Both the position numbers and the translations under genes were made by a program. From assembly GCA_000231825.2 (NCBI GenBank), contig JH720373.1, positions 110,285-174,284 on the forward strand: a stretch of 64,000 nt of DNA, read 5' to 3'. Below the pieces are notes generated by a model. It searched no databases. It was given only the letters and a program-made list of their open reading frames with translations, and had not been told where the DNA came from. Source of the DNA: Tetrahymena elliotti 4EA. Its lineage: Eukaryota > Ciliophora > Oligohymenophorea > Hymenostomatida > Tetrahymenidae. Positions 12,386 to 24,558 of the stretch are shown piece after piece. Every line of letters begins with the position of its first letter. Within the stretch, counting starts at the first letter, position 1.

Positions 12386-14560
12386 TTTATACTTTTGTTA
12401 ATAATCTTTTCCTGATAAAAATATTAATAAAAATAGTATCTCTAAAAAATTTGGATTATTTCCAAAAGATCTTTCTAAATGATATTAATAATTCAATTAA
12501 ACCTCACATACAAGCAAATATCTTTTTACTATCATCAATAATTATTTAAATTCATTATTAATCGTAAATAACTTAGTATGAATAAAACTTTTTTATAAAT
12601 CTTCAATTAGTATTAAAACCTTTTCATTTTTGATTAAAATCATAAAAATAGGCATTCTAAAAATAAATCAACAAATAGATATCTTTGAATTGAATTAAAA
12701 TTAAATGATATTTCTGATTCTTTTCTAGACTAAGACAGCGATACAAACGATCTTAAAGGAAATATAATAAATATAACTAAACTTTTTTAAAAAATTGAAT
12801 ATTTAACTTTTAATATTATGGCATTTCTTTAATTTTCTTTAAATTAAAGCCAAATAAAATATTTAATCATAATAAATATTAAGAAGATTATTAGGTATAT
12901 GTTGCATCTCTATAAGTTTGCTTATATTTTTATTTCTTATGCTTTATTTATCTAATTTTTTTAACTACTTAAGTATTTTAGATCATAAATACTTGATAAA
13001 AGAACTTGAAAGGATGTTTCAAAACTGTTCATACATAAATTATTAAATTAGGCTTTGTTAAATTAAAATTTATAATAACTCTAAATATCTTAATGTTAAA
13101 TTTGAAAATATGATATAGTTTAACTTTAAAAAGATTAAATCAAGTATTATTAAATTTTTTAACAAAATCAACTGTTGTTTTATCCTAAAGAGGTAAATAA
13201 ATAATACATCAAATTCAAGGTAATCTTTTTGATGAGTAGATTACCTAAAAAATTGTGATTTATCCCATCCAATTTCAAATAATTTAAAATATCATATTCA
13301 ATCAAATTATATTTGAAAACAGAAAAAATGCTCTTTCTTAAATTCAATATTCTTATTAAAAAAAGACACATACATTTACTAAATGAATTTTTCATTTAAA
13401 CCATTTTGAAATCTCAAAAATGTTATTAAAATTTACTCTTTAATTAATATCCAAATGGAGATAATCTTATCTTCATAGTAATGATTTGTTGATAAGAATA
13501 AAATTTTATTTTAAGAATTATGTAAATGATAGATTATTCAGAATTAATTAAACAGATTGATTATATATCTTTAATAATTTATCAAGTTATTAATATTGGT
13601 TTTTATAATTATTGTTAGTAATATAAAATATAAAGGAGATGGTATTCGACTTCATTTTTTTAAAGTTAAAAGGTATAAAACAAAGAGGATATATGTAAGG
13701 GAATAGGCATACTTATAATCATAATTTTATATTGATAAATAAAATATTTTCATATTGATTGCTATAGCTGATGGGGGGAGGGCTACAGGTATGAAGCTAG
13801 TCTACTTATCTTCTTAAAACTTTTATTTAAAAAATAAATTTTAAAACTATGAACATTAAATTAAGATAGATAATAAATGAGTGAATGAGTAAAATCTCTC
13901 TCTCTAATCATCTTATTTTAATTTGTAATGAATCAGACAGTTTTTGGGTTTTGAAATTCTCACCAAGTTGGTTTATGAATGGTGCATTTTTGTCATCATC
14001 GGGTTTCATTTTTAAGATGTTAGTTAGTTAGTAGATTGATTTTATCTCAAACAAACATAAACATAGAAGTGTTTTAATTTAGTTAAATAATTACTTATGA
14101 TTTTTTGGAAGCATGAGGAAGATTGAGCATTTGATTCTTACATAGATTCTCTCTGATATTAATCACTAATTATTTAAAAGAAATACAAATTAATCGATTT
14201 TTATTAATCAAGCAATGATTGCAAAGATGTTAGAGGGGTGAAATTACTTTGAACAATGAAATATTCAAATTTTGGATATCCTCTTTTTCTATTGCAAACT
14301 CAAAAAGGGGTAATCTTATAGCATAAAATTATCCAGAGTGTAATTTGCTTATATCGATTAAGAAGAGAATTAAGAAGTTGATAGATAGATATTTATTTAC
14401 CTTAACTTTAAAAGTACTAGAATCATCTAAGCATCAAACAAAGCTGTTCACTAGAATCTACCAATTATTGAATAGAAGACCTTTTCAAAATGAAACAAAA
14501 AATTAGTAAATGGGTTTATCTCAATAAATGTTTTTTTAAAGGGATATTTAATGAATGAAT
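12386..14560. other. AT-rich intergenic DNA
   Basis: About 2.2 kb, mostly very AT-rich. The apparent small frame around 13.2-13.4 kb on the minus strand has noncoding-like composition and was not accepted. A short G-rich run occurs near 13.77 kb (GATGGGGGGAGGG), unusual for this window but without a recognisable structure. Upstream (minus-strand) control sequences of the gene ending at 12385 should lie at the left edge. Confidence 0.4.
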
Positions 14561-14757
14561 GTATGAAAGATGTAAGCGCAGGCCAGTGATATAAACATCA
14601 TTAACGTCGTTTAGCTCATAAACTGCTATTTACTTCAATTTTTGCAGAAATCTTCACGAATATTTGCTGAAATCCAATTATCCATGCTTTTGGCTGCATT
14701 TTTATGATGTAAAAGAAAGTAAATTAAATTAATTTCTTACATGTCAAATATTTTTAG

Positions 14758-14860
14758 GAGAGTCAGAAACCTTATCTACTCCTTCTGAAAGCTGCCTCAT
14801 AGAAGGTTTATGTTACAAGGCAGCTTTTAGAAGGTTTAAGGATTAAGGTTTCTAAGTCTC
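14758..14860. repeat. Long imperfect hairpin (40-nt arms, 20-nt loop)
   Basis: The left arm (14758-14797, GAGAGTCAGAAACCTTA...GAAAGCTGCCT) is the imperfect reverse complement of the right arm (14818-14860, AGGCAGCTTTTAGAAGG...GGTTTCTAAGTCTC). The loop is about 20 nt. The stem has a few bulges and mismatches and would be stable on either strand. It lies in a locally GC-richer island about 95 bp from the putative MRP RNA 3' end. It could be a transcribed small RNA precursor, part of an RNA gene, or a fold-back element. I cannot choose between these. Confidence 0.6.
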
Positions 14861-14954
14861 AATAGACACATCTTGAAAGATTCAAAGTCATGAGAGACTC
14901 GAGTGAATGAAGCACTGCAAGATACAAAGACAAATTAGAATGAAGTGAATGAAA

Positions 14955-15243
14955 TCTAAGGCGTTGGAATAAAGTGAGCCTCCTTGTGTTCTTAGAATTG
15001 TATAACTTTGCTATTGATAAGAAGACCTCATCTCTCTTGCGTCTCAGGTTTTCTCTTTTTGGGATAGACCCTCTTCGACAGAAAGATGAAATCCCCCGTT
15101 AGTTAAAACTGATACTTTCTATCAGAGTCAGGAGGACTTTCCCCAAGGTTTTGGATTGTCGACGAAAAGTCGAAGCTCCCTCTTTGCAGAGGAGAACTTT
15201 TTTTGTTTGCCTCGAAAACAATTCTTTATCCCAACGCCTTAGA
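14955..15243 (-). ncRNA. Probable RNase MRP RNA
   Basis: On the minus strand a 20-bp terminal helix encloses the RNA: 15243-15224 (TCTAAGGCGTTGGGATAAAG) pairs with 14974-14955 with one G-U pair. Inside it are the hallmarks of RNase P/MRP. CR-I at 15144-15134 reads GGGGAAAGTCC. CR-V at 14983-14975 reads GGAGGCTCA, preceded by ACACAA. CR-I AGUCCUCC and CR-V GGAGGCU can form helix P4 with a single bulged U. A hairpin at 15125-15109 (CTGATAGAAAGTATCAG) presents GAAAG, matching the GARAR loop of P8 that marks MRP rather than P RNA. A TATA-like element (TTATATAA) lies just upstream, near 15253-15260. MRP RNA with its proteins processes pre-rRNA in the nucleolus. The ends are set by the terminal helix and are approximate. 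The alternative is RNase P RNA. Confidence 0.75.
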
Positions 15244-16353
15244 TTTAATTAATTATATAAACACAGAAATAAAAATGTGAGTTTTTAATGTTAAAATATA
15301 GTACTTTTGACTTTAATTTAAATTTATCTGAAAAATTTTTAAAAAAACCCACCACAATTTAGTTTTTAATTTATTTTAAATAATAAAAATAAAATATCGC
15401 TCATCCAATATTAGATATTCTCTATAATCTTCTAACTGGATAATAAATTCATCATTTCAATAACCCATCAATAATTATTTTATTTCAAAACGCGTCAATA
15501 TCTTTTTCAAGGAAAATATCATTCAATATCTATTTTTCTTAATTTTCACCCTATTTAGTTTCATTCTTTTTAATTGCTCCATCCATCTAAATTCTTTTAA
15601 AATCTATCTTCGCAAAGATATTTTTTATTTTATGTTTAAAAATGTTAATAACCTTAATATTAGTTAAAATATATTTTCAAAAACAAAATAAATTTTCTCA
15701 AGTAAAACTAGTGATTTCTATCAATTAAAAAAAAATTTATCAGCTGTTTATCTTATTTTTTGTGCTAATAAATGAATTGCATAACACAATATTCACTAAA
15801 ATATTTCCAAAAACATTAGTAAATAATTTTTATTGATTTCTATAAATTTAATTGAGAATTAATCAGCAGTTTATTATAGGTTCATATTAAAATTAAAATA
15901 TTTTTAAAATTATATAATAGCAGACTTAGAAAACATATTCAGTAATAGAGATGTGGTGACAAATAATATTAATTTGATATTGTTTATAATAAATATGATA
16001 TAGTCTCATTTTTAATTAGTATGATTGTATTTGTTTGTCATGATAAATTATCTCAAGTTAGTTCTACCAATTTAAATAAAAATTCATCAGCCGTTTATTT
16101 TATAGTGTTAAAATTATTTGCATTTAGTATATAAAATAATAAATAAAAGTCATCTTTAAAATTTTTAAGTTTTTGTTTAAATTTGTAACACAACAAGGGA
16201 ATTTTAAAATGAGAAAACAAAAATGAATGTATGCTTTTTAACAAATATTTTGTTAAAATGAGAGAATACATAAAATAAATACTTAGAAATTACAAATAAA
16301 AATTTAATTTATTTTTTGAGCTTTTAGAGAGACAATAAGGAGATTTATAAGTT
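15244..16353. other. AT-rich intergenic DNA
   Basis: About 1.1 kb of AT-rich DNA between the MRP-like RNA and a minus-strand gene. The right part will include the RNA promoter, probably within the first 100 bases. No other feature is supported. Confidence 0.4.
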
Positions 16354-17519
16354 TCAAATTGAAATTCCACTGAAAGCAGATTTTGAACTTTGATAAAATT
16401 CTCCTACTGAATATGATTAAAATCTTGACATTCTAAGACCTGCTGATGTCATATAGTTACCACTTGAGTCTGTACCCATCCATGAAATATAAATCTTTAA
16501 AACAATAATTTTGAATTAAATATCTTCAATTAATTAGCAATAATTTTAATTTGAAATTAATTAATTTTGAAATCTTAATTTGTAATCAAGTAAATTAATT
16601 ACTTTAGGATCACAAGTACCTTCAGTAGCATTTTTAGTGCAATCAGTAATATAATTGTTAGATTCATTATAAGTTGATGCTTTACCATCAGAGTCAGTGG
16701 TACTAACAGTAATTGTTTTACAAACTGTCTAAAATTATTTTAATAGTAAAAAATAAATAAAATAATAAATTCATTTGAATATGAAAAGTCATTCATTCAT
16801 TCTAATGATTTGATTGATAGAAGAAAAGTTAAATATCTTTAAAGTAAATTTTACTGAATCAGATCCATTCCAGCAGCCATTATCCCAATCAATTCCAGTT
16901 ATTTTACCATCTGAAATTTATATAACAGCTGAGAATATAGGGAATACGTAAGGTGTGGTTGTTGAACCAGAAGTTGGTACATCTTATTTTATATAAGTCT
17001 ATTTTAATTTTATAAAAATTGTTAATCTTCTAAATAAATGAGTTATAAATCTAATAATTACAAGAGCATCACTTTAAATTGAATTTTTAAATGATTGGAC
17101 TACTAATTAAAATGCATTTGCTGTTTAGGCTATAGTATTAAAGTTTGCTAAACTAGTAACAGCGCTATAAGCTATAATTAAAAAATACATAATTAACAAT
17201 TGTGATATTTAACTTAGAATATCCTTACCTCCTTTAAGATTTAATCCAACATATTAATCAACAGTCACTTAAAATGGAATTTTCTTTGTTAAACCTTTGA
17301 TTTATATACACAATATTGCAGTATCTCCCTTTATTTAAATAAAAAATCATTTATTTATCTATAAAAGCCAATCTATATTGATAAATTTATATTTATTACT
17401 CTTTTGTATGAATTACTATCAGTATCTCCTCCACAAATAAGGGTGCTATCAACACTTGCAGCTAATACTTAATTGGCTAAAATAGCTAAGACTAATAATG
17501 AAGTTTTTAATGAAAACAT
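16354..17519 (-). CDS. Small secreted or surface protein, unrecognised family
   Basis: The first exon (from ATG at 17517-17519) encodes a classic signal peptide, MFSLKTSLLVLAILANQVLA, followed by an exon boundary with a GTAATA donor. Five or so short exons follow and end at TGA 16354-16356, giving about 230 residues. The mature part is rich in Ser, Thr, Asn and Gly and has several cysteines. One block, ITGIDWDNGCWNGSDS, looks like an extracellular adhesive or lectin-like loop, and several N-x-S/T sites are present. There is no second membrane segment or GPI-type tail, so secretion is the simplest inference. Ciliates encode many such small secreted paralogue families, and I cannot assign a function. 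Confidence 0.65.
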
Positions 17520-18384
17520 TTTATAATTTTTGATATGTTATTTTTTGCAGTAAGCAGGCTAGGCTAATTAATTATTTGTTAATTTATCAAAAAATATTGC
17601 AATGATCTAAAATTTCAAAAGCAATCAATCTATTTTTAATAATAAAAGACTGTAAAATCAACCAATATTGACATAAATAAGTAAATATAATAATAATAAA
17701 GAAATAAAATAGATTGGCTCTATCTTAAACCATCAAAGAAGATTTTATCTATATTTAGAGCCTAATAAATACTATTTTGCTTTATTCAAATCTTCGAAAA
17801 AACATTTTTCAGAATATTTTGAATTTATATAAAGAAGTAACAAGTATTCTCAATTCATATTATCCATTTCATTTGCAATTTTTATTTAAACATAAATAGC
17901 AGGATAAAGAGCATACAAAACTCTTTATGAAATAATTGAAAACATTTAATAAAAAAATTAACTTTTTTAAATCGATTTTGAAAAATTAGTATGAAGGAAA
18001 TTTAAATAAATTAAATTCTGAATAAATATGTTGATAACTGTCTAATATCATTTAAAAACAAATGAACTAATTTATTTTTCAGAATATTTTTGTTTGAATT
18101 TATGTTAAGATAAAAACATTCTCAATTCATATTCTCCATTTAATTTTTATTGATTATTATTCAATTGTATAATATTAACAAATATGCTATGAAATACAAT
18201 ACACTATATCATTTAATTGATTGCCAATAAACATTAATGAAAAGAATTATTTTTTAAAATGGTTTTTAAAAATTGATATGAAATAAAATAATTAAAATAA
18301 ACGAAAATTAATAATAAATAAAAAAATAACTTTCTAACGAAATTTAAAAACATTTTTAAATATATTTTGTAATAATTTATTCAT
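17520..18384. other. AT-rich intergenic DNA
   Basis: About 0.87 kb. Two stretches near 17810-17880 and 18075-18145 (TTTTTCAGAATATTTTG... then ATTCTCAATTCATATT) are similar, indicating a diverged direct duplication of about 260 bp period. No gene is seen. Confidence 0.45.
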
Positions 18385-21300
18385 TCATTTTGATTTGTAA
18401 ATAGTAGTAACTTAAGATACTTTGAGTATTAATTCTGTTGCTGCTTAGCTGTCAGTAATATCGTAAAGAGACTTCAAATTTTAAATTAATTATTTCAAAA
18501 TGTTAAAGAATACAGGTACGAGATCTTCAACATCTTTAGAGGAATAGATCAAAAAATCTTAGTTTATTGGTCTTTTATTCATATAAAGAGCAGATTATAC
18601 TGGATCTATAAATATACTTTGGAATTTAGTCTTTAAAGGGTTAAGACCATTAGGAGCATTGTATACTTAAAGAATTTAGTTAAGACCACAATTAAAATAT
18701 TAAAGATCCTTAGGTCTTTTTTTATTACTCTATTTCAAATCACTTAGAGCTTTAAGTTATAAAATGAAATTATGTGCAACTTGAGTATCTATACCACTTA
18801 CTATTTACAAATTAAATAAATGGAATAGGGCAAGAGCATCTTTTTAGCAACCTTGCAAAATCTTAATGATTGATTTGTTTTCCATGATTTATTTGATAGC
18901 ATTTTTAGAATGAACAAAGATTTCCTAATTCCTCTCCATTACTATGAAATCAAACACGTAAATAATAGAATAATTTTTTTCAAAATCATAATAACTTATT
19001 TAAATAAGTTCAATATGACCATGCTTTGACAGTTGTCCTTCTAAATCTACACCAATATAAGACTACTACAAAAGTATATTTAGTGCTTCATCTATTTATT
19101 AAATATTTTCAACAATTCTAATTCTATTTTGTAGATCAATATCTGTCTTCTCAAAAACATACTTTTCTTATAAAATTTAGTCTCTGTACTAATGGTCAGG
19201 CTTCTAAGGTAAATTATTTTTTTAATGCTTCTGGCTATTTTATTTTGCCATCTATTTTAATAGTTTCTTTTATAAAACTAAACTTTTGCTGCTCATATTA
19301 AAAATTTCACAATCGTATTTTTCTGAAAGAATTTGCTTACAATTTTCTTTAAATTTAGTAAAACCAATAGTTGCTCTAATCTAAGGGCGGAACTATTTAT
19401 AAATATTATAAACGAATTTATCAAAATTAAAGATAACTTTAGATGCCTTCTTTTATATTAGTGCAGTAATAGCATTTTAAATCTTCTGTGTATCACTATC
19501 TAAGATTAAAGAATTTTTCAAAGCCTTTAAATTAAATTATGGAATATTTTCCAATAAAACTTTTTTAAATTCCTCATTTTCAAATATATCAAATATTATC
19601 TCTTCCAATTATTTATTGTAATGTTTTTAAATTAAGTGAAGAGGCGGAATATCAGCTTGAGGATCTCTATAAAACTCTTTTTTTATTTTGAATTCATTAA
19701 TTGTGAATAAAGGCTAGTCTGATTCTTCATTTTCTTCTAATTGTTATTACTATTCACTAATTTGTTCTTCATCATCTATTTACTTCTCTCCTTCAAAATT
19801 ATCATTCAAGTTGTCCTTTTTTTGAGAAGTTTCCAATTAGTTTTTCTACTTTAACTCTTCATTTTAATCTTCAAGCTCTAAAAATAATTTATTTATATTA
19901 ATAAATTAAATAATTTAACTTTTATTCTACAAGAAAAAATATTTAATTGATTCACATTTTCAACAATTCAAATATAATTATTGGAAGAATAATACAAAAT
20001 TGGAGAAAATAAAATTTTGGAATGAATTGATTGATATTTTTAGCAAATCAAGTATCAAAAAAGATTAAATAAAAAAATTGGCATTTATTGTTTGTAAGAA
20101 AAAATAACCATTGAAAAATAAATATCTCAATTTTACTGATAAAAAAATAAAAAAAAAATGAATGAAAAAGTTGTAATAAATTTAATTAAATTTGACCTAT
20201 TTCTTATTTTTTTTCAAGAAAAACTTTCAGTGTTTTTGCAACAAAATATGAGACTGTTTTTTCATATGGAGGGAAAGCATATAAGATTTACTATTTTGTA
20301 ACTAAAGGAGGTAAGATGGTTTGAGAAACAAAACATTTATTCACAGCGATGATATCAATAATCATTTGGTTTTTTAAAGTGTATCCTAATTTAAAGAATC
20401 CTACTCTTCTAAATTCTCTCACAATAAAACTTTCAGTTAAAATAATTTCTCTTCCATAGTGTTTCCATATTTCTTCCATAAATAATTCCATTGCATCTTT
20501 TTACATTAATTCTCTTATGCTTTCTCTAAGCTCTTTAGTGTTATCCAAGTCTTCTTGAGAGTGAACTTTATCTATTAATCCTTTTTTAATGAGTATTTCT
20601 TACTCTCTGAATAAAGAAACAAAACTTCTTATCTTCCAAAGAGGTTTTTAACTCATAAAGTCAATATAATCTGGATCATCTATATTTTCATCACCTGCTT
20701 CATAAATCAAATCCTCAATACCATGAGAATATTAACACTATTCTTTTTCAAATATACATAAACCTCTTAACCAATATCTGCATAGTTTCTTCTTTTAATT
20801 TTTGAAATATTTTTATAGATATTCCTCTATCAATTTGTTCTTTCTTTAAATTTTTTCGCTTTTGTCAGAGCAACAATCAAATACAATACTATTTAACAGT
20901 TCTTCACTACTTTCAATAGTATTTTCAAATAATTCAATACATTTTTTTAAGAACTCGTCATCATTAACAGCCCAAAATTTGAAAAACTTAAATAAACACA
21001 TATTATCTTTGACTAAATATATTTCAAAACAAGGTTCCAATTCACTTTATTAGCTTTACTTTACTAGCTATCTAATATTAGATTCAATAAAAGGTTTCTA
21101 TGTTTTTTTGATTGACTACATTACTTCTATTACTTTCTATTTAAAATATTCTTAAATATCTAAATTCTTATCTCTTAGTAAAATAAAGTTTTAATTATTT
21201 CCAATTGTTGGTGGCTGAGAGAACTTTGCAATATAACACATTTTTTTCATGAGATAGCCTGCAATTCTAATAGATTTTATACTGAAACCAAAAGCATCAG

Positions 21301-21907
21301 AACCTACACCTACACGAATAAACTCTTATACTAAAAACTACTCAGTAATAAAAATATCTGGATAACATTTTCGAATCATCAAAAAGAAATCTTCAAACAT
21401 TTTAGTTCTTGTATACTCTCTTATAGTAGTTCTAATTGTTCTGTCACTATTAATTTGCTCTAAAGTGTAAACCTTATTGCAAGGTAAATTATAAAATTAG
21501 CAGAATTCATACAGACAAAGATAATTCAAGCTGCTAGTTAAGCTTTTCATATCAATTCTTTCATACATTATTTAAGCACTGATTGAAACGTCATCGTCTT
21601 TATTATAATTCAAATCTTCTATGCCATGTGCATGAATGCAATCTTTAGTTTCAAAAAAGCAAAATCCCCTTACCCATGATGAGCAAATAAACTTCTTGCG
21701 ATAAGGATATTGCATTGATACTATCTATTAATAGATTAATGATTTCTTTCCATTTAAAGAATTTTTTTGTCTTTCAAACAGACCTTATATCTAATTTTTA
21801 ATATCTTAGATTTACTATTCATTTAAATCTTTTTTTTGAGAAGTGTGGAACGTTTCAACTTCTTTAGGGTTTTCAAAATAGTTGTAAAAACAACTCTAAT
21901 ATTACAT
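18385..21907 (-). CDS. Two-module CCCH zinc-finger protein fused to EXD1-like 3'-5' exonuclease
   Basis: Predicted as two exons (20197-21907 and 18385-19877), 1067 residues. Exon 1 runs from ATG at 21905-21907 and has two similar modules. Each starts with a CCCH finger of spacing C-x7-C-x6-C-x3-H: CSSWVRGFCFFETKDCIHAH at about residue 75 and CRYWLRGLCIFEKEQCQYSH at about residue 377. Each finger is followed by G-I-E-D-L and a helical domain. Exon 2 carries a DEDDy exonuclease: motif I GVDLEG, motif II with CQKDALAL and DTQVAH, motif III YSSKDVEDL with the Y-x3-D pair. This is closest in pattern to EXD1/Egalitarian-type domains acting on RNA. The join is inferred: exon 1 has no TGA before 20048, exon 2 has no plausible ATG, and phases 1 and 2 match. 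The alternative is two adjacent genes. Confidence 0.65.
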
Positions 21908-22780
21908 TTTGATAAAATTAACTCTACTTACTTAATAACTACCAAAAATAAATTAATCTTTTTTTTTTTGATAAATAGGTATATTTATATGGAATTAGAT
22001 ATTAATTTAAGTTTGTAATTGCTTTTCTTAATGTTTCTACCAGATACTTTAATAGATAGATCTATTCAAATCGGATATATCAATATTATTATTCTTTCTC
22101 ATGAAGATTTTGCTCAGTTTTTTAAAACCACATTAAGATTTATTTATTATCTTTATTATCTTAAATTTAATTTTAGTTTCTACCTTTTTTTCTATTACTA
22201 ATAAAGATGCATATTGTAGTGATTCTCTTAAATTAAGGTTTATTAATTCAAAAAAAGAATTAATGAACTAAGAATTTTATTTCAAGTTAAAAAAAATTTT
22301 AAAAAGATATTTGAAGTACCTAGTAAGCATGCCTACTAGTTATATAGAATCCGAATTTATTGTGAATTTTTTACTTAAAGATTTGTAAAATGTTGGTAGA
22401 AATTAGAATTTATTTATACTTTTATTTGTAAAAACAAAACAAATAAATGAAGTATATTTAAATATTAGCTTTTAATATCATACATACATATCAAATGTTA
22501 TTTTTTATTTACATTTTTTGTGAAATTAACATTTAAAAATGATTTTCAAAATATTTGAAGAAGTTTTAAATAATTTTAATTTATTAAATATTTAAATTAA
22601 ATGTATTATTGAATAATAATTTTATTACCAATATTTTTACACAAAAATAGCTTTATTTCTACTAAATATAGATTCACACCTAGTTAATTATTATGACTTC
22701 TGTATGAAAAAGGTTGCCAAAATTTGAATTTATAATCAGCTATAAAGAATAGATTTTTAAAAAATATAATTAATTATCAT
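21908..22780. other. AT-rich intergenic DNA
   Basis: About 0.87 kb between two minus-strand genes. Short open frames on the plus strand here are AT-rich and lack coding character. The promoter of the zinc-finger/exonuclease gene should lie at the left side. Confidence 0.4.
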
Positions 22781-23278
22781 TCATTTTATTTAACCATTTA
22801 TTGTAACGACTAATGTTCTAGAGTGCTTTCCATCTCTATGTTCGTTTAAATAAATACCTTACCAAGCTTAATATTTTATTTATAATTTTTTAGTCTTTTT
22901 GAATATGAATAAAATCTAATAATTACTTCCTAAGTTAAAGTCTCCATCTGTAATAGGAATAGTTAAAGAAACACCTATCAACTATGATTTTACATGAGCA
23001 GGCATATCATCTTTTCCTTCAGATGAATGTCTGTATAACTTGTTACCTTCTGGGACTATCCTATTCAAGGTGTCTTCCATATCTAATCTTACATCAGGAT
23101 CAAAATTTTCATTTAAACTAATAGATGCACTTGTGTGCTTCAAAAATAAAGTAGCAATCCCAATCTTGAAATTTTGAATTTCTTTTAGCTGATTTTTAAT
23201 TTCATCTGTAATTAAATGACATCCTCTTCCCTTCTATTTAAGGGATATTTCTTTTTAAAACCAACTACTTTACTACAT
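22781..23278 (-). CDS. YjbQ/UPF0047 family protein
   Basis: Two exons (22927-23278 and 22781-22866), 145 residues, essentially full length for the family (about 135-150). Diagnostic blocks are in order: TLFLKHTSASISLNE, DPDVRLDME, a central VPEGNKLYRHSSEGKDDMP, AHVKSQLIGVSLTIP, and the terminal GTWQGIYLNEHRDGKHSR. The intron (GTAATT...TTAAG) splits Gly-Thr just before TWQG, and removing it restores the family motif exactly. The conserved His, Asp and Glu cluster (KHTS, EGKDDMPAH, NEHR) is complete. Bacterial members have weak thiamine-phosphate synthase activity, but the physiological role is unknown, so no reaction is assigned here. No targeting signal is evident. Confidence 0.92.
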
Positions 23279-24558
23279 TTCTTAAAATACTTTAAAAAAA
23301 TTGATATATTTATTTTATATAACCAAAGAATAAATCAATAGAAATATTTATTGTATATTTTAATATAATAGAACGTGTTGAAATGGAATAAACTAATAGA
23401 TATTTTCAACACACATGCTTGATTTTAACGTCTTAAAACAAATAAATATTAAATAAATAATATTTACTAAATATTACTATCAATTAAACAATCTTAATTT
23501 TTTCAATATAATTTAAAGAAAGCTCTTTAAAATTTAAATGATCAACAAATAAATAGATATTTGTATGTTTCCTACTTAATTTTATTTATTTTACTTTATT
23601 GACAACATAAAAATTATTTTAAATATCTTTTAAAGAAATGATTTAATTTTTGTTTACAAAATTGGTTTTGAATTTATTTTTTTAAAATCCGAAAATTTAC
23701 ACTTTTTAATTAAAAATAGATTTACTAAAATTCTATAATTAGTTAAAAAAAGGAAAAAGTAATACTTTGGCTCTACTTTCTAAAGATATTCGTTCTCATA
23801 GATTAAGTTTGAATGCTAAAAAAGTTATCTTCTAAATCTAAATTTATCTCCAATTAATGTTTTTGTGGTTTTTCTTATTTGTTTTTGTAAATATTTTATT
23901 CATATTCAGTGCTTCTAATTATTCAAAATAATAAAAAGAAATTTTTATATTCTTAAAGCCTAAAGTAATTCGAGCTAATATAATTTTATTCATTTTATGA
24001 TATTTTTTTACAATGAGGAATTCAATGAAAAAATAGATGTTTATTGAAAAGGTTGGTTATTTTAAATTGTTTAATTTCGAGAAAGTCAAACAAAAAAAAA
24101 GAAGCAATTAGTTTCTATGATAGAACTTAATGTTTTCTGTTTGATAAAATAAAAAATTCATCTAAGCAAAAAAATTTAAAGTGAGTAAATTTAGATAAAG
24201 AAATAAATATCTTTAAAAATATTATATTTTTGTCTCAAATATTGAGTTATAAAATTGAGGTGATTAAATTTCTAAGAGAATGTAAAATCATCGTTAATTC
24301 AAAATGATTAATAAAATACTGAAAGATATAGATATTTTGATCCTATTAGATAAAGCATGATTGTTAAGTATTATTTTTAATTATTTATTATAGACAGTTT
24401 GAAAATTGAATTATTTTTTTGGGTTTCAAAAAAAGAAAGAAAAAAAATAAGTTACTGGCATTTTTACTTACAAAAAGAAAGAAACTGTGATTAAGAAATA
24501 ATTAATTTTATAAAAAATTTGCATAAAAATTAAGGATATTTTAAAATTAAAAAGATAG
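23279..24558. other. AT-rich intergenic DNA
   Basis: About 1.3 kb between divergent genes, so it should hold both promoters. Sequence is AT-rich with homopolymer runs. No repeat or RNA structure is supported. Confidence 0.4.

Noticed and set aside
13180..13395. 71-codon minus-strand frame
   Set aside because: Ile/Leu/Phe/Asn-rich composition typical of AT-rich noncoding DNA, with no Gln from TAA/TAG and no neighbours in phase.
20048..20196. Zinc-finger protein ending at TGA 20048 as a stand-alone gene
   Set aside because: The last ~50 codons read like noncoding AT-rich sequence (Phe/Leu/Ile runs), and the downstream exonuclease exon lacks a start. Splicing explains both, though not proven.
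21836..22201. Two adjacent ~60-codon plus-strand frames
   Set aside because: They lie antisense to, or just upstream of, the zinc-finger gene and have noncoding composition.
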